A DNA stretch of 33,640 nt from Phocaeicola sp. (GTDB taxonomy: Bacteria; Bacteroidota; Bacteroidia; Bacteroidales; Bacteroidaceae): the NCBI GenBank assembly GCA_020026175.1, contig JAHHQV010000026.1, positions 1-33,640 on the forward strand. The letters run 5' to 3'. Below the pieces are notes generated by a model. It did not search any database. It was not told where the DNA came from and saw only the letters and a program-made list of their open reading frames with translations. The translations under genes and the position numbers were made by a program. Within the stretch, counting starts at the first letter, position 1. The number at the start of each line of letters is the position of its first letter. This document shows positions 1 through 8,464 of the stretch, in pieces.

Positions 1-65
1 ATCGGACTGTTTGTTTAGCGCTTATGCTGTAACAACATGCTCCGATTTTTCCAATTGCCATACTA

Positions 66-611
66 ATGGCATTAATAGGAGAAATGAATGCTCAACGGCA
101 TTATAAAAGAATATCTGCATTAGAAAGCACATATGGAACAAATGTATTCGGAGATACCGACAATTTTGCTAATATATTATTTTCTAAATATATTGATAAT
201 AAATCATATTGGAAAATAGGATTGAATTATTTTGAAAAAACCTTTGATTATACAGGAAATCCAATAAAAGCACAACAACTTGATATACAAGAAACTCTTG
301 ATCGTGAATTTCTGGAAAGTCTAGCTAGGGACTGGTTCGTCAGCGGTAGCTATAACCGCACAATAGCCAGTAATCTTAAATCAATATACTGGAATATCGG
401 AATAGGATGTTATTTAGGCACAGAATATACAAAACATCCGGAAAAAGAATACCAATTCATCGTTGGTCCTGAAATTGGGACAGAAGTGGAACTTTTCATA
501 TTACCCAAACTTGCGATTATTGTAGGAATAAAAGAAATGTGGAGTCCATTATCCGTAAAGGAGTGGAATACAGTATGGAACGCAGGTCTAAAGGTACTTC
601 TTTATAAATAA
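66..611 (+). CDS. TraO-like outer-membrane conjugation protein, start uncertain
   Basis: A 181-aa protein rich in aromatic, beta-strand-like segments and ending in LLYK, as expected of a small outer-membrane barrel. Its place at the head of a Bacteroides-type tra cluster suggests the TraO family; this is inferred, not proven. The first ATG gives only a stub of a signal peptide (MALIGEMNAQ, then RHYK). In the same frame just upstream the codons read APIFPIAILMALIGEMNAQ, a good secretion signal with no start codon, behind a stop at 30-32. The ATG at 37 would supply MLRFF followed by that signal if the T5 run at 46-50 had one more T. The start may therefore be broken, or the read may carry an error. 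The next gene starts 5 nt downstream. Confidence 0.55.
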   Translation: MALIGEMNAQRHYKRISALESTYGTNVFGDTDNFANILFSKYIDNKSYWKIGLNYFEKTFDYTGNPIKAQQLDIQETLDREFLESLARDWFVSGSYNRTIASNLKSIYWNIGIGCYLGTEYTKHPEKEYQFIVGPEIGTEVELFILPKLAIIVGIKEMWSPLSVKEWNTVWNAGLKVLLYK

Positions 612-616
612 AAAAC

Positions 617-832
617 ATGTTACTTATTGCCTTATTGCAAGCCAGTACAGACGTATCTGGTTTGATATCATTGTTCCGTGAAGTCGGATCAATGTTGGTA
701 GGTATTGGCTTTATATGCGCAGGACTTGCTGTACTTAAAAAACTGATTACCAATCATGAAAGAACAAAAGAAGCTATTATAACCTACATAATAGCATTGG
801 TTGTATGGTTACTAATATGGTCATTGATATGA
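617..832 (+). CDS. Small two-TM VirB2/DUF4134-like protein
   Basis: A 71-aa, very hydrophobic protein with segments at about residues 15-40 and 53-70 separated by a charged loop (KKLITNHERTKE). This is the layout of the DUF4134/TraE pilin-like family. It resembles the proteins at 1218 and 4471 in spacing of the two helices and the loop, but is more divergent and has no long N-terminal extension. It probably sits in the inner membrane as a type IV secretion component. Its stop overlaps the next start (ATGA at 829-832), indicating translational coupling. Confidence 0.6.
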   Translation: MLLIALLQASTDVSGLISLFREVGSMLVGIGFICAGLAVLKKLITNHERTKEAIITYIIALVVWLLIWSLI

Positions 833-1200
833 ACGTTGCAGATGTAATTATTCTTATTGTCGTTTCTCTTTGCATCTATCATTATATGCTGAATAAGAAA
901 GGTACAAAAAGGGAGTGTAATCAAGAAGAGAAATCGAAGCAAAAGGACTCTTCAAAGAAAGAAGACAATATTCAGGAAAAAGTACCTGTCATAAGAGTCA
1001 TCTTTCAAGTCGATACAGACAAAGAAGATGAAGATCTGGCAAAGGAAATAGCAGATATGTTTCTCGAAGGAAGAACCTACTATTATTCAGGGAAAGTTAT
1101 TGACGGTAAGACCAATGACAGGCAAGAGGAATATGGAGATGAAAAGTTTGTCAAATATGATGATGTACAATGGGATTTATTAAAAACAATAGAAGTATAA
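829..1200 (+). CDS. Membrane-anchored hypothetical protein of the tra operon
   Basis: 123 aa from the ATG that overlaps the preceding stop by 4 nt. That start is preferred to the in-frame ATG at 805 because of the coupling. One N-terminal transmembrane helix (about residues 4-20) is followed by a very charged, low-complexity Lys/Glu linker (about 25-55). A compact acidic domain follows with VIRVIFQVDTDKEDEDLAKEIADMFLEG and a Trp near the end. I do not recognise the family. Position between two pilin-like genes suggests an accessory inner-membrane part of the transfer apparatus. Confidence 0.6.
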   Translation: MNVADVIILIVVSLCIYHYMLNKKGTKRECNQEEKSKQKDSSKKEDNIQEKVPVIRVIFQVDTDKEDEDLAKEIADMFLEGRTYYYSGKVIDGKTNDRQEEYGDEKFVKYDDVQWDLLKTIEV

Positions 1201-1217
1201 ATTTTAAAACAAGTATT

Positions 1218-1559
1218 ATGGAAGCTATGAAGCAATTGAAAAAGAGATTTGAAAAAGCAAACTGCAGTGTAAGCAAGTGGACATTAGGATTAATGTTCCT
1301 GTTCATGGTTACAGCACCGATTGAGATAGAAGCCCAGAGCGGATTGAAAATCAGCAGTCTCTCGGAAGTGACGGATACAGCAAAGGAAGGAGCAGATACG
1401 ATTCTGGATGTCGCAAAATATATACTAGCCGCGGTTTTGGGTATTGCACTGGTATTTGTAATCTATTCACTTGCAACCAATAATCCACATGCAAAGGAAT
1501 ACCTGTTAGGATGGATTATTGCAGTTGTAGTCATTATGGTCGCCTTCCTGATTATATAG
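1218..1559 (+). CDS. traE: TraE-family DUF4134 protein (VirB2-like)
   Basis: 113 aa from the ATG at 1218; a longer reading from 1170 would overlap the previous gene. It has an N-terminal hydrophobic segment ending in EIEAQSG (about residues 21-40, a probable signal peptide). Two more helices lie at about 66-86 and 96-113, joined by ATNNPHAKEYLLGW. That pattern is typical of Bacteroidetes TraE/DUF4134, believed to be the pilin-like VirB2 counterpart. It is immediately followed by the DUF4133 gene, the usual traE-traF pairing. The region from LAAVLGIALVFV to YLLGW closely parallels the protein at 4471. Confidence 0.8.
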   Translation: MEAMKQLKKRFEKANCSVSKWTLGLMFLFMVTAPIEIEAQSGLKISSLSEVTDTAKEGADTILDVAKYILAAVLGIALVFVIYSLATNNPHAKEYLLGWIIAVVVIMVAFLII

Positions 1560-1561
1560 CA

Positions 1562-1864
1562 ATGAGAACTATGAGAAAGATAAACAAGCCGATAAAGTTC
1601 TTCGGCTTGTCTTCGGGGCAGTTTGGGATATTCATGCTGATAGTGGCCATCACGATTATCGTATGTATATTCAAACGGTTACACCCCTTGATTATAACAG
1701 TTCTTCTTAGCGGTATTGTGTTTTTGTCCGGACTTCTGTTCAGCAGATTGAAGAAAGAGCATAAGGCCGGTAATCCAGACTTCCTCACGGGTTTGAATGT
1801 CAGGACCGCAACACCGAAAAAGATTGTTGACAAAAAAAAGATTTTCAATTTCATTCTAAACTGA
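1562..1864 (+). CDS. traF: TraF-family DUF4133 protein
   Basis: 100 aa starting 2 nt after the traE stop; the in-frame upstream ATG at 1511 lies inside traE and is not needed. The N-terminus RKINKPIKFFGLSSGQF matches the DUF4133 signature (INKPIEFKGL...). Two hydrophobic helices (about residues 19-36 and 41-60) and a basic tail ending in KKKIFNFILN follow. It is probably a VirB3-like inner-membrane partner of the TraG ATPase encoded next. Order traE-traF-traG is conserved in Bacteroides conjugative transposons. Confidence 0.82.
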   Translation: MRTMRKINKPIKFFGLSSGQFGIFMLIVAITIIVCIFKRLHPLIITVLLSGIVFLSGLLFSRLKKEHKAGNPDFLTGLNVRTATPKKIVDKKKIFNFILN

Positions 1865-1871
1865 AAAGACA

Positions 1872-4478
1872 ATGGTCACACTTATCATTCTAACAGCCAT
1901 AGCCGTGTGTCTTATGGGACTTATTATTACACTGATATACATGCGTAACGAAGAAGTCGAAGTGATAGACAAGGCTACAGATATGGCAGATATATTGCCA
2001 ATACAGACCATCACCCAAGATGCAATCATCAACGGGAACGGAGACATCACAGTAGGATACAGGATGCATCTTCCCGAAGTGTTCACACTTTCGGAAAAAG
2101 AGGCAGAATATATCCATGAAAGGCTTGAAGCTCTATTTAAGATGCTTCCGGCAGGCACAGTCATACATCAACAAATTTTCTATTATACAGGAAAATACTC
2201 CAACGAGGAATATTCAAACAATGCCCTGATTGCGGAAAACAACAGGCATCTGGACGGAAAGGAAATCCTGAATAGTTACACAAATCTGTACCTTACATTT
2301 ACAAACGGGAAAAAGAACGGCAAGATAAGAAAGAGTGCGACCAACACATCACTACTCAGAAAACTGAATTTTCCGTTTAAGCAACCATACAGGGATTATG
2401 AGAGACGTATGACGGAAATGGAAGCCTCTCTCCTGAATTTTGAGAATGGTCTAGCCTCCATCCAGCAATTCGAAATCAGGAAGATGGACAGCAAGGAACT
2501 GAATAATGCTATTTACGATTATATCAATCTGTCTTATGACACACCGGTAGATGATGCTACGGATAAGGTCGTGAATCCGATGGCCATTACACATAACGGA
2601 GAAATGAAAATCGGCCAGCAATATGTGTCCATGCTTTCATTGACTATCGAAGGAGAGCATCTGCATGAACTTTCAGTTCCGCACACCGGTAAATCGCGTT
2701 CATACGGAGGAAACATTGAAATACCTGACAGTATAAAAAGCAAGTGCTCAATGATATATCCGGTAGGGCTTGGATTACCTTTTAATCATATTGTCAATGT
2801 AGTAATAGAGATAACTGATCCTGATGCGACAGTAACCGCAATAGGGGCAGAGAAAGATGCCTTGAACTACATTACCAACTTTTATCCCCCCGCAGCTGAA
2901 AAACAGAAGGAGCAAAAGCTATTCTGTGAAGAGATTACGAAATTCGATTATCAGACAGCCTACACATCGTTCAATGTCATTGTCAACGATACAGACAAGA
3001 CTTCACTCATGAGAAAGATAGCCCTTGTACAACAGGGATTCTCGTTCATGAACCAGAGCAGCTGTTATGTAGAGAATGCGGAACTTTGCAACCTGTTCTT
3101 CACGAACATACCAGGTAACGCAAGAGCAAACTACAGAGGTTTCATCAATGTGACGAAGCAAGCCATCTGCTACCTGCAGAAAGAAGGTATGTATATTTCT
3201 GATACAAAAGGGCACATATACAATGACCGTTTCGGCACACCTGTAAAGATAAACCTCTGGGACTATCCGGCCTTGAACAACAAGAACAGGATAGTTATCG
3301 GACCGTCCGGTTCAGGAAAATCATTCTGGCTGAACAACTACATACTGCAGAGCTATGAACTTGGCAGGGACATCATGATCATTGATATCGGTGGTTCATA
3401 CCGTTCAATGATAGCCTTGAACGGTGGAAAATATTTCGATTCTACTGAGCAGAAGAAATTTGCCTTCAACCCCTTCTTGTGTGACAGGGATAAGAACGGA
3501 AAGTATCTGTATATAGACACCTCGGATGCAGAATCAGCGGATGACCAGATAAAGACCATCATAGCAATAATAAGCTATATCTGGAAGGCTAGGGAACAGA
3601 TGATGCCGGCAGAAACAGCTATCTTGAGAAAATCCATCATCGGATTCTATGATTATGTGAACAATTCTTCTGTTGGCAAGAACAACGAAAGAATATTCCC
3701 GGACATGAAAGCATACAGGAAGTATCTTCAGGAAGTCTTCAAGAACAGAATGAGTGATTTTGAGAAACAGAAATTTGAGATTGAAGAGCTTATTCTCCTG
3801 CTGGAGCCATATACTGACGGTGAACTGAGTTTCCTGCTCAATGCAAGGGAAAACGTGGATATCGTGCATGACAAACTTATCGCCTTTGATATGGAAGACG
3901 CATCTAAAAAAGAATACTTCCCACTTGTGGCCATCATCACACTTCAGATGATTGTGGACAAAATCAAGAAAAGGCAGGGAGTAATGAAGGAATTGATTAT
4001 CGATGAAGCACTTGATTTTCTTCAGGATGAAAAGTTCGGAGACTTCATAGCCTATCTGTACCGTACATTCAGAAAGAAAGAGGGAAGCATTACATTGGCA
4101 GCTCAGAACATTCTTTTCCTGAAGAATATGCCTTCAGGAATAAAGGATTCAATCATCATCAACTGTGCGACCAAGATAATCCTGGACCACTCTGAACACC
4201 GTCAGAATTTACCGGAAATCCAGTCCGTCTTATCTATCAATGACGAAGAAATCTACATGATAGAGTCATTGCAAAGGACAGACCGCTGGAGAGAGTTCTT
4301 CATCAAGATGTCAAATGATGCATTCATTTTCAGGAACGAGGTATCTGACTTTGCAGCCGTAGCATTTGATTCAAAACAGGCAACTGTAGTAAGGATTAAA
4401 CAATTATTCAAGGAAACCGGCTCAACATATACGGCCATCAACCTATATCTGGAAGAAAGGAGAAAGCAATATGGATGA
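1872..4478 (+). CDS. traG: TraG-family conjugation ATPase (VirB4-like)
   Basis: 868 aa, normal for Bacteroidetes TraG/VirB4 ATPases that power the mating-pair secretion channel. An N-terminal helix (residues 3-24) anchors it to the membrane. Walker A GPSGSGKS is at residues 477-484, followed by WLNNYILQSYELGRD. Walker B LIIDE is at 708-712, and a LAAQN sensor-like stretch lies about 40 residues later. The N-terminal half (residues 25-450) carries the usual VirB4 N-domain. The ATG lies 8 nt after the traF stop, and the end overlaps the next gene by 8 nt (ATGGATGA). Arg codons are overwhelmingly AGA/AGG, unlike the restriction genes at 24-28 kb. Confidence 0.93.
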   Translation: MVTLIILTAIAVCLMGLIITLIYMRNEEVEVIDKATDMADILPIQTITQDAIINGNGDITVGYRMHLPEVFTLSEKEAEYIHERLEALFKMLPAGTVIHQQIFYYTGKYSNEEYSNNALIAENNRHLDGKEILNSYTNLYLTFTNGKKNGKIRKSATNTSLLRKLNFPFKQPYRDYERRMTEMEASLLNFENGLASIQQFEIRKMDSKELNNAIYDYINLSYDTPVDDATDKVVNPMAITHNGEMKIGQQYVSMLSLTIEGEHLHELSVPHTGKSRSYGGNIEIPDSIKSKCSMIYPVGLGLPFNHIVNVVIEITDPDATVTAIGAEKDALNYITNFYPPAAEKQKEQKLFCEEITKFDYQTAYTSFNVIVNDTDKTSLMRKIALVQQGFSFMNQSSCYVENAELCNLFFTNIPGNARANYRGFINVTKQAICYLQKEGMYISDTKGHIYNDRFGTPVKINLWDYPALNNKNRIVIGPSGSGKSFWLNNYILQSYELGRDIMIIDIGGSYRSMIALNGGKYFDSTEQKKFAFNPFLCDRDKNGKYLYIDTSDAESADDQIKTIIAIISYIWKAREQMMPAETAILRKSIIGFYDYVNNSSVGKNNERIFPDMKAYRKYLQEVFKNRMSDFEKQKFEIEELILLLEPYTDGELSFLLNARENVDIVHDKLIAFDMEDASKKEYFPLVAIITLQMIVDKIKKRQGVMKELIIDEALDFLQDEKFGDFIAYLYRTFRKKEGSITLAAQNILFLKNMPSGIKDSIIINCATKIILDHSEHRQNLPEIQSVLSINDEEIYMIESLQRTDRWREFFIKMSNDAFIFRNEVSDFAAVAFDSKQATVVRIKQLFKETGSTYTAINLYLEERRKQYG

Positions 4479-4686
4479 TGCAACAGCAGGACTTACGGAA
4501 TTGCTCAACTACAGTACGGAAATGAATGGTAGCATGAACAGCCTCGCATCCAGTATCGCGGCAGCAATGTTAGGGATATCATTGATATTTGTCGTGTGGG
4601 CCTTGGCCACAAAAAAGGAAAATGCAAGAACCTATCTTTTGGCTTGGGTTGTATGCGTGATTTTTACAGTAACTTTTATAATTTGA
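4471..4686 (+). CDS. Second DUF4134-like two-TM protein
   Basis: 71 aa, beginning inside the last codons of traG (8-nt overlap). Two helices at about residues 24-46 and 54-71 are separated by ATKKENARTYLLAW, almost the same as the loop in the traE product (ATNNPHAKEYLLGW). It lacks a signal peptide. It is a paralogue of the protein at 1218 and, more distantly, of the one at 617. A duplicated pilin-like subunit or minor pilin is the simplest reading; its exact role is unknown. Confidence 0.68.
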   Translation: MDDATAGLTELLNYSTEMNGSMNSLASSIAAAMLGISLIFVVWALATKKENARTYLLAWVVCVIFTVTFII

Positions 4687-4691
4687 GAAAT

Positions 4692-5288
4692 ATGAAAAAG
4701 ATAATAGGAATAGCCTTAGTCACAATGGCCATGATACTAGCAGGCACCGGTACTGCAAAAGCCCAGTGGGTGGTACATGATCCGGGACATACGTTTCTAA
4801 ACTCAAGTGAGTGGTTTACCAATGTAAAAAAATGGGTGGAGCAGATAAAGCAAATGGAAGCAGCCCAAAAACTTAGAGAAGGATTACAGAAGGTTGACAG
4901 GTTGAAGGAATTGAAGTCGCTGAAGGAACTCGCAGATCTTTTGGATGATGTAGCCTGTCTGAGCCAGGATTATAGCTTTTATATGAACGTCGGCTCAAAT
5001 TACCACTGCCTGAAATTTCTTAATTTTCAAAGGGTGACTGTAAACCTTAGCGTCAGCACCGACCTGCTGATGAAGGTGGCAACGGTCACAAGTTACTTCT
5101 CGATGAACTCGGAAGGCAGGATATCCTTTATAGAACAGGTCAAGGAATCGGTAGAGAAAGCAGCCGATGAAATGAGAGAGTTTAACGAAAGTGTGAGAAG
5201 CAAGGTTATTTATAAATCAATGAAAGGACACAACAGAAAGACCTATTATCAAGGTCGACTTTCAGCCTATACAAGATATACGAACTAA
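4692..5288 (+). CDS. traI: TraI-family DUF4141 periplasmic protein
   Basis: 198 aa from the ATG at 4692 (preceded by TTTGAGAAAT), chosen because it gives a clean signal peptide MKKIIGIALVTMAMILAG ending in AKAQ. An in-frame ATG at 4596 lies inside the previous gene. The mature protein opens with WVVHDPG, the DUF4141/TraI hallmark, then a long coiled-coil-prone helix (about residues 50-95, rich in Lys/Glu/Leu). It is VirB5-like by position and architecture (secreted helical protein between the VirB4-like and VirB6-like genes). Two cysteines (CLSQDY, HCLKF) could form a disulfide. Confidence 0.78.
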   Translation: MKKIIGIALVTMAMILAGTGTAKAQWVVHDPGHTFLNSSEWFTNVKKWVEQIKQMEAAQKLREGLQKVDRLKELKSLKELADLLDDVACLSQDYSFYMNVGSNYHCLKFLNFQRVTVNLSVSTDLLMKVATVTSYFSMNSEGRISFIEQVKESVEKAADEMREFNESVRSKVIYKSMKGHNRKTYYQGRLSAYTRYTN

Positions 5289-5292
5289 GCCT

Positions 5293-6339
5293 ATGAACCA
5301 GGACAATTTTTTGTGGGGACTCCAGATTACTGACGGACTCACTATGGAGCTTATATCAAAGATGACAATAATCGCATTTGGAGTGGCGGTCATCTGTTTT
5401 ATATGCAATCTTGCATACAATTATCTGTATCATGGCGCAAGCCAGTTGCTGACTGCAAACGAAGACAAATTTCCTGACATGATGGAGATAGGAAGATGTA
5501 TCATCCTTTTCTTCTGTCTCACCATGTATAAGCCGATAGCCCAGACTATAGTAGGGACAATGGAGGTCATTAATGAAGCTACCTCATTGTCATCTGAAAG
5601 GGCAAATGAATTCGCCCAATATATGATGAAGGCAAGCAATGAACAGGGTGAAATGATAGCCGAATATGAGAAGAACTCATTGGAGGCAGAAGTGAAAGCC
5701 GGAGAAGATACAACCGGAGCCATGCAGCATGAACTTGATAAGAAAGCGGAAGATGATGAAACTACCGGTCTTAGATCCAGTGTAGAGAAACTTGTAAGTC
5801 TTTTGAGTCCTCTTAATCTGGTAACACTTGTCATGCATGCAGCAGCAGCCTTGATAGTCGGCATTATACAGATCATTATATTGGGCATAGGAGTAGTAAT
5901 AGTAAAGATTCTGGTGATACTCGGCCCTTTTGTCTTCGCATTCTGTATGTTGCCTGTATTTCAGAAACAACTCTCCATATGGTTCGGCACACTATGTTCC
6001 GCATGTATGGTATTTACGGTTATAAACATCCTTAACCAGATTATGTGGCAGACCTTTAAGTCCATATACGAAATGCCGGCTGATTCTGTTGATATGGCAA
6101 CCCAGCAGTTACAATATTTTGGAATGGATCTGACCATAATCGGTGCATATTGCAGCTGTTTCTGGCTATCATCGAAGATAGTAGGCCACAGCGATGCAGG
6201 TAAGGTTATCTCAAAGGTCATGTCCATTGCAACGACAGCAGCGACAATTGCCCTTCTGGGTGGTGCCGGAGCAGCAGCTGGAGCGACCAACGTAGGGGCC
6301 GCCGCATCAATCGGAGAAAGTATAATCGATGAAAAATAG
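5293..6339 (+). CDS. traJ: TraJ-family polytopic membrane protein (VirB6-like)
   Basis: 348 aa. Hydrophobic segments lie near residues 20-45, 65-85, 175-220, 230-255 and 270-290. Between the first two and the rest is a polar, acidic loop (about 95-160). The C-terminus is Ala/Gly-rich (GGAGAAAGATNVGAAAS). This topology and the position between traI and traK identify the Bacteroidetes TraJ family, the VirB6-type inner-membrane channel component. It begins 4 nt after traI and is followed by an AGGAGG-like sequence (TAGGAGGTGAT) ahead of traK, an unusually strong Shine-Dalgarno for this phylum. Confidence 0.85.
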   Translation: MNQDNFLWGLQITDGLTMELISKMTIIAFGVAVICFICNLAYNYLYHGASQLLTANEDKFPDMMEIGRCIILFFCLTMYKPIAQTIVGTMEVINEATSLSSERANEFAQYMMKASNEQGEMIAEYEKNSLEAEVKAGEDTTGAMQHELDKKAEDDETTGLRSSVEKLVSLLSPLNLVTLVMHAAAALIVGIIQIIILGIGVVIVKILVILGPFVFAFCMLPVFQKQLSIWFGTLCSACMVFTVINILNQIMWQTFKSIYEMPADSVDMATQQLQYFGMDLTIIGAYCSCFWLSSKIVGHSDAGKVISKVMSIATTAATIALLGGAGAAAGATNVGAAASIGESIIDEK

Positions 6340-6347
6340 GAGGTGAT

Positions 6348-7010
6348 ATGGATCTGATGAAATTTAAAGGTGTGGACAATGCGGTAAAAATGACGATAAG
6401 ACTGTCAATCGGATATTGTATCATTCTCACAATAGCTTTTGTTACATGTATCATCTATCAGACGATACAACTGAACGAAGCCTACAGCCAGGCACTGGTA
6501 ATTGACAAAAATGGAGAGGTCTATACATCAAGCGGAATGCCGGCATCAAGCATGAGGAAATATGAGTACATGAATCATGTCAAGACATTTGTAGGCAAAT
6601 GGTATGCCTTTGACGAGAACACATACGAGAAAAATATAGTGAGTGCCCTTAATCTTATAGGGAACAGAGGGAAAGAACTTTTAAATGAGTACAATGACGT
6701 AAACATGCTCAATTCACTGGTGCAGAAGAATATCAGATACGGGATAACAATAGATGATATTGTAATTGATATGAACACCATCCCAGTTACAGGAAAAATT
6801 CTATTCACCCAGACAGGTTATAGAGCCAGAGGCAAAGTCTCAAGAAAGGTGGAAGCGGAATTCACCATATACGATGTCTCCAGAAGTGAAGACAATGCTC
6901 ACGGAGCGAAGATAGAGGACTGGATTGTCCACTATTCTGCACCGATGGAATATGCAAAGGAGGATAATTATAATACAGAACCAGAAAAACAGAATAGACA
7001 TGAAAATTAA
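6348..7010 (+). CDS. traK: TraK-family bitopic protein (VirB8-like)
   Basis: 220 aa, close to the usual length. A short cytoplasmic N-terminus (MDLMKFKGVDNAVKMTIRLS) is followed by one helix (about residues 20-42). A soluble periplasmic domain follows, with the VirB8/NTF2-like pattern of alternating helices and strands (YEYMNHVKTFVGKWYAFDENTYEKN). It probably scaffolds the inner-membrane complex together with TraJ and TraM. The last 11 nt overlap the start of traM, so the two are coupled. Confidence 0.87.
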   Translation: MDLMKFKGVDNAVKMTIRLSIGYCIILTIAFVTCIIYQTIQLNEAYSQALVIDKNGEVYTSSGMPASSMRKYEYMNHVKTFVGKWYAFDENTYEKNIVSALNLIGNRGKELLNEYNDVNMLNSLVQKNIRYGITIDDIVIDMNTIPVTGKILFTQTGYRARGKVSRKVEAEFTIYDVSRSEDNAHGAKIEDWIVHYSAPMEYAKEDNYNTEPEKQNRHEN

Positions 7011-8280
7011 GGAATTGCTTAAGGACAAGAACAGGCTTCTGATGGCTATACCAGTGATACTTGGCGGTATGTTCATCTATGTCTTTTTCATACATGGGAC
7101 TAACAGAGAAAAGCCTGAAAATAGTAAAGAAATCAAACAGGATATATTGTTAGAACCGGAATCTGAGGCAAAGAAAAAGGCTGTGAATAAGGTTGAAGCA
7201 TATAAGCAGGATGAGAGAGAGGAGAAAGAGAAACAAAGGATAATGGATGAATCTCAGGTCAAGGGTTCAGACTTTTACTTTAGTCTGCAAGACAAGAAAG
7301 AGAAATATGACCAGGCCACTTTGGAGAAAATAAGGAGAATGAAGAGAGACCCGTATTCTGATGTAATGGGAGAATATGGAAGCGATGACAACCATCTGTC
7401 GAAACAATTGGAAAATCAGCTGGCCAATATAGAAAACGAAGAGGAATTGAAGGAAATAATAAGAGAGGCCAAAAAGAATGCTGAAATCCGTAAGGAACTT
7501 GAGCAGAACAACACCTATAGAAAAAAGATATATAAACGGATTATAGGAAATGGAAAGAAAGAGAAAAAGTCAGCTGATGTCAGTATACCTGAACCGGGCA
7601 GTGCGATGGACAGTCTAGTAAACAGTCAGCCGATCTATATAGCAGAGAACGGGAAAAGAACCAGAAAACGGCCTGATGTCATGCCCGGCAGCAATACACT
7701 GTTTAAGGCTTGCATACACGGAGATCAGACGGTTGTGACCGGAAGCACCGTGAGAATGCGCATGTTGGAGGATGCTGTTATAGAAGGAATGAAGATACCG
7801 GCAAACACATTGTTCTATGGTGTGGCCACGTTAGGCGCAAGCCGTCTGGAAGTGGTTGTAAACACATTGAAAGTAGGGAATACGATAAGCCCGATATCCT
7901 TCATCATTTATGACAATGATGCTATGGAAGGGTTGAACCTACCGAACAACATGAAGGCGCAGGCAGCCAAACGTATGCAGCAGGGTCTGGTCCAGAATAT
8001 TGACATGCCTCTTGCCTCCATAGGAACGATGACCAGTGAGATAACAAGTGCAGTCAACGCAACCACACAGGTAGCAAAACAGATATTGAACATGAAGCTT
8101 TCGCAGGTAAAGGTTCATCTGAAGAGCAACTATCAGATGTACATTCAGGAAGAAACGAAAGAATCCAGATTAAGAAGAAAAGCCGTGCAAGAAGAACTGC
8201 AGAGACTGTATGCCGAATTGGAGCAAAACGGCCGTACCGATCAGCCACACCCGTTGGAAACACTAATTGACAAATTATGA
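7000..8280 (+). CDS. traM: TraM-family protein (VirB10-like)
   Basis: 426 aa from the ATG at 7000. That start gives a short basic N-terminus and one helix (LLMAIPVILGGMFIYVFFI, about residues 13-31); the in-frame ATG at 6925 is deep inside traK. After the helix comes a long charged, probably coiled region (about residues 35-200). The C-terminal beta-domain has the TraM features LFKACIHGDQTVVTGSTVRMRM and NTLFYGVATLG. Together with TraN it is expected to span the periplasm. The stop overlaps the next start (ATGA). Confidence 0.85.
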   Translation: MKIKELLKDKNRLLMAIPVILGGMFIYVFFIHGTNREKPENSKEIKQDILLEPESEAKKKAVNKVEAYKQDEREEKEKQRIMDESQVKGSDFYFSLQDKKEKYDQATLEKIRRMKRDPYSDVMGEYGSDDNHLSKQLENQLANIENEEELKEIIREAKKNAEIRKELEQNNTYRKKIYKRIIGNGKKEKKSADVSIPEPGSAMDSLVNSQPIYIAENGKRTRKRPDVMPGSNTLFKACIHGDQTVVTGSTVRMRMLEDAVIEGMKIPANTLFYGVATLGASRLEVVVNTLKVGNTISPISFIIYDNDAMEGLNLPNNMKAQAAKRMQQGLVQNIDMPLASIGTMTSEITSAVNATTQVAKQILNMKLSQVKVHLKSNYQMYIQEETKESRLRRKAVQEELQRLYAELEQNGRTDQPHPLETLIDKL

Positions 8281-8456
8281 TTATGGACATTTTGAATTAT
8301 CTGATAGCCCTGGCAACACTTTTCTTTGGTTACAGGATATATATGGCAAGAAAAGATGGAAAGAAATTTTCTGAAATTAAACCGTTAATGATTTCATTCT
8401 TCGCCTGTATAGGGTTGCTATGGGCTATAACAGTATTTACAGCATTTTTTAATTGA
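8277..8456 (+). CDS. Small membrane protein, TraL-like position
   Basis: A 59-aa protein starting MIMDILNYLIALATLFFGY that overlaps the traM stop by 4 nt. Helix 1 covers about residues 4-21, then a basic loop (MARKDGKKFSEIK), then helix 2 at about 36-56. It matches the place and size of the small TraL gene reported near traM/traN in other elements, but the sequence alone does not prove the family. It was missed by a typical length cutoff; the tight overlap on the left and the 8-nt gap to traN support it. Confidence 0.62.
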   Translation: MIMDILNYLIALATLFFGYRIYMARKDGKKFSEIKPLMISFFACIGLLWAITVFTAFFN

Positions 8457-8464
8457 CGAATAGT

